From assembly GCA_947577065.1 (NCBI GenBank), contig CANPTT010000003.1:1-64000 (forward strand): DNA of 64,000 nt, read 5' to 3'. Of this stretch, positions 13,809 through 20,713 are shown piece after piece (the stretch's first letter is position 1; each line of letters starts with the position of its first letter). The stretch is from an uncultured Pseudoflavonifractor sp. Lineage in GTDB: Bacteria; Bacillota; Clostridia; Oscillospirales; Oscillospiraceae. A program made the translations under genes and the position numbers. A model generated the notes under the pieces. The model ran no database searches, was not told where the DNA came from, and was given only the letters and a program-made list of their open reading frames with translations.

Positions 13809-16019
13809 ATGCTTTGCAATTATCACTTTGCTGGCTATACCAGAATTTCAGTTGATGAGGAGCTTGACCGAGATAACGTCTCGATCGAAAATCAAAAGGC
13901 CATCATTGAGGATTTTGTAAAAGCGAGATTCCCTGGAAGCACTCTGGATTTCTTCGAGGATCGAGATCGTTCTGGATATACCTTCGAGCAGCGGGAGGGG
14001 TATCAGAAGATGCGCCGAGGGTTGATGAGCCATGAGTACGACATTTTGGTAGTCAAAGACTTCTCCCGTTTTTCACGGCGCAATTCTCGTGGCTTGGTGG
14101 AATTGGAAGACCTGCGGGATGCAGGAGTTAGGATCATATCTATTGGCGATGGGATCGACTTTCCAAATGATGATGACTGGCTCAAAATCCAATTTCAGTT
14201 TCTGATCAATGAGATGCCGGTGACAGATACGAGCAAAAAGGTTAGAAACGTCATTAAACGGAGGCAAAAGGATGGGCAGTGGATTTGCGCTGCCCCATTT
14301 GGCTATGTAGTTACCCCACAGAAGAAGTTTGAGATAGTACCGGTTGAGGCAGAGATCGTCCGAAAAATCTATTCGCTCTATTTAGATGGCTGGGGCTACA
14401 AGAGGATTTCCCTTTACCTCACTGAGAATAATTACCCAACGCCAAGGATGGTTGAGCGGGAGCGAAAAGAGGCAGCCGGATTTGAGTATAAGAGAAAGTG
14501 CCGCCCTGAGTGGGCTATCATTTCCGTCCAGCACATATTGGAGAACGATTTTTATATTGGTACGTTTAGACAAGGGAAGTACACCAGAGAGAAAATCAAT
14601 GGCAAAGATGTGAAGATTGAGCCACACGATCAGATTGTCATTGAGGATCACCATGAGGGAATCGTCTCGAAGAGAGATTTTGCTGCTGTTCAGGCTATGA
14701 GGGACGTGAGGACCAGGGGGAAGAAGTTTTATGTAGGAATACGAAAGTACGATAATGTCTATTCTGGCCTTTTGGAATGCGGGGATTGCGGGCATCCCAT
14801 GTTTGCACTGAGTCAACCCCATCTCCGGGAGGCTTATCACTGCGGACGATACCACAAGTTTGGGCTAAGGAGTGGGTGTACGAGCCACCATATCCGGGCT
14901 GACCGCCTGGATGAGTTGCTGAAAATGTATGTTCGCATTCTCCGGACCGGCTCTGAGGAGATGCTTCAGAAAATAAACGAGAGTCTGAAAAAAGAGAGAG
15001 TTGAGCCGGTTGTATCAGACCAGTCGGTTGAGGAAATAGAAAAAAAGATTCAAGAGATGCATGAGGAGCTCAAGGTGGTGAAAAGGCAAAGGGTTCGTGA
15101 CATTCTGCGGCATCCCGACAACGAGGATTTGTTGACCGAGACTTATGATGATCTGGAGAACGACATCATTAAGAGGGTCGAAATGTACAACACAATGCTG
15201 AAGATGCAGCAGGATCGCCATAATACTGTTGCTGTGGTGAACCGAGTTGCCAAGGACGTGTTTGAGGTGCTTGATGAAATCTTAGCGAAAGATAGGCTTA
15301 CTAAAAGAGATGTCCAAATGATTGTGGAAAGGATTAAAGTCTTTGAAGATCGGATTGAGGTGAAACTAAGACCAAACATCGATATGCTCCTCCAGGGCCT
15401 AACCGAAGTTAGAGTAGATGAAAAAGGAGAGCAGGCGAAGAGTCAGAAGGAAACGGTCGCAGCGATGGCTCCGATGATGCTCGATGGTAACCCAATGACC
15501 CTGGTTCAGACTGCTGCTAAGCGTCCGGATAGGCTTTTTATCATCAACAATATCTATGACGGCGACCCGCTGGAGATATACACCGATAAGGACGGCGAGG
15601 TCATCTTCAAAAAATATTCCCTTATGGGAGGGCTGAGCGACTTTGCCGCCCAAATGTGTGAGACCCTGAACAAGACCACGGGTCATGTCTGTGTCATTAC
15701 CGATAGAGACAGCTGCATTGCCGTGGCGGGAGCTCCCCGCCGGGACATGGTGGATAAGCGGCTGGGAGAGCGGCTGGAGGCGGTGCTGGAGGGGCGGAAG
15801 ATCTATCAGTACCAGCCGGGGGAGACCCCCATGCCTGTCAGCGATGAGACCTCCAAGTTCTTTGTGGCCTGTGCCGCCCCGATCCTGGCTGAGGGGGATG
15901 TGTTGGGCTGTGTCCTCTTCGCCGATGAGGAGGGGGACTTGGGCTCCAGCAGTGGGGAGACCGAGTACAAGCTTCTCCAGTCCATGTCCGGTTTTCTGGG
16001 CCGTCATATGGAGGGGTAA
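13809..16019 (+). CDS. Large serine recombinase fused in frame to the C-terminal part of SpoVT
   Basis: Residues 1 to about 584 are a large serine recombinase: resolvase domain with catalytic Ser14 in YTRIS and KDFSRFSRR, a Recombinase domain (about 170-290), a zinc ribbon (ECGDCGHPMF, YHCGRYHK, SGCTSH) and a coiled coil (about 410-490). Such enzymes integrate and excise circular elements. From residue 585 (GDPLEIYTDKDGEVIFKKYS) to the stop at 736 the sequence is SpoVT minus its first about 26-30 residues. There is no stop between the two, so a chimera would be made. In the excised circle the recombinase would end with a different tail encoded at the element's left end. AAAGGAGA precedes the ATG. 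Confidence 0.9.
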   Translation: MLCNYHFAGYTRISVDEELDRDNVSIENQKAIIEDFVKARFPGSTLDFFEDRDRSGYTFEQREGYQKMRRGLMSHEYDILVVKDFSRFSRRNSRGLVELEDLRDAGVRIISIGDGIDFPNDDDWLKIQFQFLINEMPVTDTSKKVRNVIKRRQKDGQWICAAPFGYVVTPQKKFEIVPVEAEIVRKIYSLYLDGWGYKRISLYLTENNYPTPRMVERERKEAAGFEYKRKCRPEWAIISVQHILENDFYIGTFRQGKYTREKINGKDVKIEPHDQIVIEDHHEGIVSKRDFAAVQAMRDVRTRGKKFYVGIRKYDNVYSGLLECGDCGHPMFALSQPHLREAYHCGRYHKFGLRSGCTSHHIRADRLDELLKMYVRILRTGSEEMLQKINESLKKERVEPVVSDQSVEEIEKKIQEMHEELKVVKRQRVRDILRHPDNEDLLTETYDDLENDIIKRVEMYNTMLKMQQDRHNTVAVVNRVAKDVFEVLDEILAKDRLTKRDVQMIVERIKVFEDRIEVKLRPNIDMLLQGLTEVRVDEKGEQAKSQKETVAAMAPMMLDGNPMTLVQTAAKRPDRLFIINNIYDGDPLEIYTDKDGEVIFKKYSLMGGLSDFAAQMCETLNKTTGHVCVITDRDSCIAVAGAPRRDMVDKRLGERLEAVLEGRKIYQYQPGETPMPVSDETSKFFVACAAPILAEGDVLGCVLFADEEGDLGSSSGETEYKLLQSMSGFLGRHMEG
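15557..15566. other. Probable right attachment junction (attR) inside spoVT
   Basis: SpoVT-type sequence starts abruptly at codon GGC (15,561) of GDPLEIYT; upstream codons do not resemble the AbrB domain. The crossover core of a large serine recombinase is a dinucleotide within a short shared sequence, here probably in GACGGCGACC. The partner site and the N-terminal spoVT codons should lie at the left end of the element. Confidence 0.75.
15561..16019 (+). pseudogene. spoVT: 3' part of spoVT, 5' end displaced by element insertion
   Basis: The 152 codons encode the end of the AbrB-like DNA-binding domain (GDPLEIYTDKDGEVIFKKYS) and the whole C-terminal GAF domain (LSDFAAQMCETLNKTTGHVCVITDRD, IAVAGAPRRDMVDKRLG, FVACAAPIL, DVLGCVLFADEE). 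SpoVT controls sigma-G dependent forespore genes and dimerises or tetramerises through both domains. The first about 26-30 residues, including the start codon, are missing here, so no functional SpoVT can be made unless the element excises. The stop is followed by a terminator as in an intact gene, so only the 5' side is affected. Confidence 0.88.
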
Positions 16020-16025
16020 TTTGAA

Positions 16026-16063
16026 AAAGACGTCCGTTCCCTGGAAGGGACGGGCGTCTTTTT
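16026..16063. terminator. Terminator of spoVT, shared with the convergent 28-residue ORF
   Basis: A GC-rich stem (GACGTCCGTTCCC with GGGACGGGCGTC) has a TTTTTCC run on one side and an A run on the other. Confidence 0.85.
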
Positions 16064-16067
16064 CCTT

Positions 16068-16154
16068 CTATAAAAATGTCTGAAATAGCAGGATAATGGC
16101 GATATTTATCCAAAATATCACCGCCAGAGCCAGCCAGGGCCGTTTCTCCTCCAT
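16068..16154 (-). CDS. 28-residue single-span membrane protein
   Basis: A short frame (begins MEEKRPWLALAV) has a charged start, then a hydrophobic helix of about 20 residues (LALAVIFWINIAIILLFQ) and ends at once. GGGAGGAG lies six bases before the ATG, a very good RBS, and a terminator lies just past its stop. Small one-helix proteins of this kind often go unannotated. Function unknown; no partner gene adjoins it on the same strand. Confidence 0.55.
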   Translation of the reverse strand: MEEKRPWLALAVIFWINIAIILLFQTFL

Positions 16155-16265
16155 GGTCTCTCCTCCCGTCCTGTCAGTTTACGCCGGGGGAGCGGGGGAT
16201 ATGCCGGTATGATTTTTCCCCTTCTGGGCCATACTGGAAGCAGAAACCGACAGGGAGGGAGTCCC

Positions 16266-16532
16266 ATGATCAAAGGGATCAGCAAGCGGGTCATTGTGGT
16301 GAAGTCGCCGGACCGCCGTTTTTTTGAGGAGGCCATCTTCATCGTCCGGGAGGGGATCATCGGCCAGGGGGGAGTTACCGCCGACCAGGTGGTAGAGGAG
16401 GCCAGAAGGGTGGCCGACGGGTTTGTAAAAAAGAGAAAAAGCCGCTGGTGGCAAAGAATACCTGCGCCGGGCTATGCGGCCCTGGGGGCGTTGGCGGCTA
16501 CGGCGGCGTGGTGTGTGGGGATGATGGTGTAA
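16266..16532 (+). CDS. Small conserved Clostridial protein with C-terminal membrane helix
   Basis: The ATG at 16,266 has AGGGAGGG upstream, so the longer frame from 16,209 is not used. The 88-residue protein begins MIKGISKRVIVVKSPDRRFF, a short module common in Clostridia (a beta strand followed by FEEAIFIVREG and an Arg/Val-rich helix), and ends with one hydrophobic helix (ALGALAATAAWCVGMMV). It is probably anchored to the membrane with its N-terminus in the cytosol. Function unknown. Confidence 0.75.
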   Translation: MIKGISKRVIVVKSPDRRFFEEAIFIVREGIIGQGGVTADQVVEEARRVADGFVKKRKSRWWQRIPAPGYAALGALAATAAWCVGMMV

Positions 16533-16533
16533 A

Positions 16534-16565
16534 AAACGGGACTGTCCGGAGGGACAGTCCCGTTT
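16534..16565. terminator. Terminator between convergent genes
   Basis: The stem AAACGGGACTGTCC/GGGACAGTCCCGTTT has a 3-base loop; the flanking A and T runs allow use from both sides. Confidence 0.85.
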
Positions 16566-16571
16566 CCGTTC

Positions 16572-19500
16572 TCAGCCGGTACCCACGCCTCCGCAGTACC
16601 AGTATCCGTCCTTCAGGTACATGCTGCCCCGGCGGGAGTATGCAAAGGCTCCCTCCGGTACGTCGGGGTCGCCGCCCTCGTATGGCCCGGTGTTGCCCGC
16701 CATCAGGGTGTTGAGGGCGTCCTGGTTTTCGGGGACGAAGGCCACATCATAGGTAAAGGCAAAGTGGGGATAGTCTACGATGTCCCAAGGGAACCAAGTC
16801 TCGGGCATATCCTCCAAGGTCCCTACCCCCGTCACCTTCACATAGCTGCAGCTCATGCTGCCGCCGGGGGAGAGCCGGGTCATAAGGCCCTCGTGGGCCT
16901 GGGCCCACTCTTGGGCGATGTTCAGGTAGCTCTGGCCCTCGCCCTCATCCGGGATCAGGGGCATGGCTCCTTCCATGGCCTTCCACTCCGCGTCGTCGAA
17001 CCAGCCCCGGGCCTGATAGTAGGGGTAGGCCCGGTAAGCGAACACATCTTGGGCAGGGTCGCCGTCATACTGGACCTCATACCACTCAGGTTCCCGGTTT
17101 TCCTGTTTATACATCACAAGGCCGCTGTCCTTCCAGAACCGGAGCGTTTCGTACCAGTCAGGGCTGGAGAGGGTCACGGAAGGTCCGGCAGGGTCGGCGG
17201 CGGGGGCCTGGGCCCAGCTCCAGACCACATCGTTGTCCTTCATCTGGTTTAGATAGTAGGAGCCGTTGTCCTCCCGGGGGGGCACGGTGTAGGTTCCACT
17301 GTTCCCCTGACCGTCGTCATACTGGATCCTTACCGTATCTCTCACAGCAAGGCGGTCCAGTCGCTTCTGGAACCAAAGCTGGGCGTAGGTGGAGCCGTCG
17401 GGGAGTTCTATGCCTTTTTCCTCCATCAGAAGGAGGACCTGCTCATTGACATATTGGGACTCCGGGCTTTCCTGGACCATACGGCAGTTCAGATAGCGAT
17501 ATTCGCCGCCCTTCACCTCAAAGAACAGGGCGTCACAGCCGGGATAGCCGGGGGAGACCCAGTGGTCCTCGGTCATGTACCGGCCCCCGGCCAGCACCAC
17601 ATCCCCCGGAGTGGTGGTGTGGAGCTCGTAATTAAACTGCCACATCTCCACCGTGGCCCCGCCGTAGGAGTAGGTATAGGGACCGTCAAAGGATTCCACC
17701 CGCCAGTCGTCCAACTCGCCCACGCCGTCGCCTGGCTCCTGATAGACCTGCTGGGCGTATTCCCAGGCCTTGGCCACCACTTCACCGGGGACCCCGTCAG
17801 AGATCCCGTCCACCATATGGTCCGTGGTGGACTTTTCGTTTTTATAGACCAGAAGGTTTTCCCCGTCGAAGTAGAGGTACCGCTCCCACATGGCCGGGTC
17901 GGAAGTCACGCCGTCTGTCAGCCCATTGGCGTAGAGGCACTTTCCATACTTATCCCACCGCTCATAGTCCCAGTAGGAAAGCTCCGGGCAGGCGGAGAGG
18001 AGCAGTTCGTCCAGCCGGGCCTCGTAGACCACGCCCTCCCGCTGGAAAAAGAGCTGCCGGGGGGCGACAAGCTCGCTCTGCCCGTCCCCGTCCAAGTCTA
18101 TGATTTGGCTCTCCCCCTGACACCGGGCCAGCAGGGTCAGCACGCCGCTGCCGTCAAAATAGTAATAATCCCGGATGGTACCGACGCCGTCTCTGTCCTC
18201 ATAGGGGCCGAAGTAGTCCAGCCAGAAGCCGTCATGGCCCAGAAGGTCTTTGTAGAAAAATACGCAGTTGTGGTTTTCCGGCAGGCCGGACTGGAACACG
18301 TGGTAGATATCGTTTTCCTCATAGGCGGCGTACACCACGCCGTCCGCCGCTTTGTATACCGCGATGTGATGGTCGTCGATGTTCCAGTTGGCGTAGCTGG
18401 TCTCATAGTTGAAGGAATAATGGTTCGGGTAGTCGGTCACCGTCACCGCCGGGGCGGCGTAGGGGGCCAGGTCCCCCAGGGAGACGGTCGCCTCCGGCTC
18501 CCAGGCGGGGAGGGGGGTGGAGATGGCGGGGGCTTGGCTTTCCTGATTGGAGACAAACCAGTAGCCGCCGTCCGGCTGGGCCTCCAGGGTGGTGCAGTAC
18601 CACTCCGAGCCGCTGTTCCAGCCGTGGTGGTAGAGCCTGACGGTGCTTCCCTCCCGGGTGCCGCAGACGATCTCGATGTCCCCGGGGTAGTTGGTGTCCC
18701 CGTGGCCCCAGTAGTAGGTATCGTTCTGATAGGTGAAGTTCTCCAGTCCCACCTTGTTGGTCTGCTCCAGAGTCAGGCCGGTATGCTCCTTCAGAATTTC
18801 GTCCATCTCTTCGGCGGTTATCTTGTATTCGGGGCAATTCATCTCCCCGCCCCAAATGGCATTATGCTCCTCCCCACTAAGCATGGTGCCGTCGCAGTAG
18901 AACAGCTGGAATAGGTCGATGTCCTCCGGCTTGTCATAGAGGTTGAAGGCGGAGTTAAGGAACTGGTTGCGGATATTGTAGTATTCCTGATACCCGTCGC
19001 CTGAGACGGCATAGACTTGGTCTTTGCCGCTGCCGGAGGAGTTAAAAAATTCCTCGTTGAACCACCGCAGCTCCTCCCCGGTGAGGGGGCGGAAGGTGTT
19101 CTCGGTGGGACCCTGGGAGGGGCTTGGCGTAGGCTCGCCCTTTCCTCCCGTGAAGGTGCAGGCGCTCACCACCCCTGCCAGCACCGCCACCGCCAGCGCG
19201 GCGGCTACCAGCTGCCGGGGCCGTTTGGCGATGCGGGTGACCCGGTCCTTGAGTTGCTTTTTTCCGGAAGTCATGGTGGTGGCGGCCAGCATGGGGTTGG
19301 AGGCCTTCTTCACCGGAATGAGGGACAGAAGGGTCTGGCCGTAGGGGATGCGCTCCTGCTCCCCCAGAGCCTTCAGCGCGCTCTCGTCACAGGCCAGCTC
19401 GCAGTCGGTCTTGGAGCAGGCGGCGGCGATCCAGACCAAGGGGTCGAACCAGTAGATGGTGAGGCACAGGCACCGCAGAAGGGACCACACCGGGTCCCAA

Positions 19501-20147
19501 TGCTTGGCGTGGGTAGATTCATGGGCCAGCACATGGCGCAGCTTGTTTTCATCTGCCGCCACCGCCGGAGTGATATAGATGCTCCGCCCGAACAGGCAGG
19601 GGGAGGGGATGACCCCGTCGGGGACCAGATAGACAGGCAGGGCGGCCTTCGACTCGAAGGCCCGACGGGATTTTCGCAATTTATGGGAAAAGATAAGATT
19701 GCTCAGAAGGAAGAAGCCGCCCATCAGGGCCATGCCCACCTTCCAGACCAGAGCCATGATCTCCCCGGCGGTCATTCCGGAGGCGGGGTTAAGATCGGGA
19801 ACGGTTCCCGGTTCAACGATCTGGGGCAGAGGGCCCTCCGGCGCCGCATGGTCCAAAACCGGAGGCGCGTCCAAAGGGTTTTCGGGGGCTTGGATGTTTT
19901 CAGGCCGGACAGGGGTGAGAGTGATCCGGTCCAGCCGGGCAGTTACCGCCTGCTCCATAGGCTTGGCGGCGGTGAGGACGGAGAAATCAGACGCCGGGAG
20001 AAGGTTCACGGGCACTAAGAGCCGCACCAGCACCAGCCCCCACAAAGCGTACTGGAACCGGCGGGACAGCACCCCCCGGAACACCCGGCGGATGAGGAGC
20101 AGGGCCAGGATCAGAGCCGTTGAGGTGATGAGAATTTCCTTCATCAT
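16572..20147 (-). CDS. BlaR1-like M56 metallopeptidase with very large extracellular domain
   Basis: The N-terminal third is an M56 peptidase as in BlaR1/MecR1: several membrane helices (ILITSTALILALLLIRRVF; FQYALWGLVLVRLLVP), the zinc motif HESTH, ELACDESAL, and a last helix (RQLVAAALAVAVLAGVVSAC) near residue 340. About 830 residues then follow outside the cell, starting with a Pro/Ser linker. They include a DLDGDGQSEL acidic repeat-like motif but no penicillin-binding SxxK domain that I can recognise. Total 1191 residues, twice the length of BlaR1. It follows blaI by one base and should sense an unknown envelope signal and inactivate BlaI. Start at 20,147 has GGAGGG upstream. Confidence 0.85.
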   Translation of the reverse strand: MMKEILITSTALILALLLIRRVFRGVLSRRFQYALWGLVLVRLLVPVNLLPASDFSVLTAAKPMEQAVTARLDRITLTPVRPENIQAPENPLDAPPVLDHAAPEGPLPQIVEPGTVPDLNPASGMTAGEIMALVWKVGMALMGGFFLLSNLIFSHKLRKSRRAFESKAALPVYLVPDGVIPSPCLFGRSIYITPAVAADENKLRHVLAHESTHAKHWDPVWSLLRCLCLTIYWFDPLVWIAAACSKTDCELACDESALKALGEQERIPYGQTLLSLIPVKKASNPMLAATTMTSGKKQLKDRVTRIAKRPRQLVAAALAVAVLAGVVSACTFTGGKGEPTPSPSQGPTENTFRPLTGEELRWFNEEFFNSSGSGKDQVYAVSGDGYQEYYNIRNQFLNSAFNLYDKPEDIDLFQLFYCDGTMLSGEEHNAIWGGEMNCPEYKITAEEMDEILKEHTGLTLEQTNKVGLENFTYQNDTYYWGHGDTNYPGDIEIVCGTREGSTVRLYHHGWNSGSEWYCTTLEAQPDGGYWFVSNQESQAPAISTPLPAWEPEATVSLGDLAPYAAPAVTVTDYPNHYSFNYETSYANWNIDDHHIAVYKAADGVVYAAYEENDIYHVFQSGLPENHNCVFFYKDLLGHDGFWLDYFGPYEDRDGVGTIRDYYYFDGSGVLTLLARCQGESQIIDLDGDGQSELVAPRQLFFQREGVVYEARLDELLLSACPELSYWDYERWDKYGKCLYANGLTDGVTSDPAMWERYLYFDGENLLVYKNEKSTTDHMVDGISDGVPGEVVAKAWEYAQQVYQEPGDGVGELDDWRVESFDGPYTYSYGGATVEMWQFNYELHTTTPGDVVLAGGRYMTEDHWVSPGYPGCDALFFEVKGGEYRYLNCRMVQESPESQYVNEQVLLLMEEKGIELPDGSTYAQLWFQKRLDRLAVRDTVRIQYDDGQGNSGTYTVPPREDNGSYYLNQMKDNDVVWSWAQAPAADPAGPSVTLSSPDWYETLRFWKDSGLVMYKQENREPEWYEVQYDGDPAQDVFAYRAYPYYQARGWFDDAEWKAMEGAMPLIPDEGEGQSYLNIAQEWAQAHEGLMTRLSPGGSMSCSYVKVTGVGTLEDMPETWFPWDIVDYPHFAFTYDVAFVPENQDALNTLMAGNTGPYEGGDPDVPEGAFAYSRRGSMYLKDGYWYCGGVGTG

Positions 20148-20148
20148 G

Positions 20149-20520
20149 TCAATTTCCCTCCTTTGCACTTTCCAAAATGGCGGTAAGTTCGTCAATATCT
20201 TGCTGGGTGAGGGCCCGGGAGTCTACCATGGCGGACATCATCAGCCCCAGCCGGCCCCCGTAGACCTTGTCCAGGAAGCTGCGGGTCTCGCTCCGGGCCG
20301 CGTCCTCCTGGTTCAGCTTGGGGCTGTAGTGCTTGGGGCTTCCGCCGTCGTGCTCCACCGCCCCCTTGCCCTCCAGCCGGGAGAGCATGGTGATGACGGT
20401 GTGCTTGCCCCAGCCCGTCTCGGAGTGCAGGGCGGCGGTGAGCTGGGTGATGGTGAGGGGCGCGCCCTGCCAGAGCTTGTTCATCAGCTTCCACTCGCCG
20501 TCGGACAGATTCACTTTCAT
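20149..20520 (-). CDS. blaI: BlaI/MecI-family repressor
   Basis: This 123-residue winged-helix repressor has LSDGEWKLMNKLWQGAPLTITQLTAAL and TGWGKHTVITMLSRLEGKGAVEHDG, the typical BlaI recognition region, and a C-terminal dimerisation part. It represses its own promoter and the downstream M56 gene until the peptidase triggers its cleavage. It overlaps an operator-like repeat in its promoter (20,549-20,594). The gene pair is an ordinary BlaI/BlaR-type switch, but no beta-lactamase gene is next to it, so the regulated target may be elsewhere. Confidence 0.92.
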   Translation of the reverse strand: MKVNLSDGEWKLMNKLWQGAPLTITQLTAALHSETGWGKHTVITMLSRLEGKGAVEHDGGSPKHYSPKLNQEDAARSETRSFLDKVYGGRLGLMMSAMVDSRALTQQDIDELTAILESAKEGN

Positions 20521-20548
20521 AGGGATACCTCCTTTTTGGTGAACAAAT

Positions 20549-20594
20549 GTCTACCTTGCGATTTTATCCTACCACAGAGGTAGACGGATGTCAA
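20549..20594 (-). promoter_or_regulatory. blaI promoter with overlapping palindromic operator
   Basis: On the minus strand TTGACA (20,589-20,594) and TAGGAT (20,566-20,571) are 17 bp apart. CTACC-TCTGT-GGTAG (20,569-20,583) is a perfect inverted repeat inside the promoter, and a second GTCTACC half-site lies at 20,549-20,555. This fits a BlaI operator. Confidence 0.75.
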
Positions 20595-20668
20595 CCTTTG
20601 AGGGGTTACAATAAGGTGACAAATTCCATTGTTCGGCGGCCGCGGGGAGCGATTGAAACCCGGAAAGG

Positions 20669-20706
20669 AAAAAGGGCACAGCGCTTTCAGACGCTGTGCC
20701 CTTTTT
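20669..20706. terminator. Rho-independent terminator downstream of the SLH gene
   Basis: A 13-bp stem (AAAGGGCACAGCG and its complement) has an 8-base loop, with T and A runs outside. Confidence 0.85.
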
Positions 20707-20713
20707 GCTTCCT

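Larger units (their letters stand above)
1..15566 (+). mobile_element. Right part of an integrated element inserted in spoVT
   Basis: Everything left of the junction at about 15,557-15,566 differs from the rest: many short accessory genes on both strands, a toxin-antitoxin pair, resolvase-like proteins, and a large serine recombinase as the last gene, pointing out of the element. Base composition rises visibly right after the junction. The left end lies outside the window, so the size is at least 15.5 kb and the class (conjugative, mobilizable or prophage-like) cannot be decided. No relaxase, coupling protein, portal or capsid gene is visible. The insertion itself is inferred from the SpoVT sequence that resumes mid-protein at 15,561. 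Confidence 0.85.

Noticed and set aside
17454..18914. 486-codon open frame opposite the M56 gene
   Set aside because: Lies within the long M56 ectodomain and resembles no protein.
16572..20520. Beta-lactam resistance locus because of blaI and M56
   Set aside because: No beta-lactamase or PBP2a-like gene adjoins, and the ectodomain shows no penicillin-binding motif.
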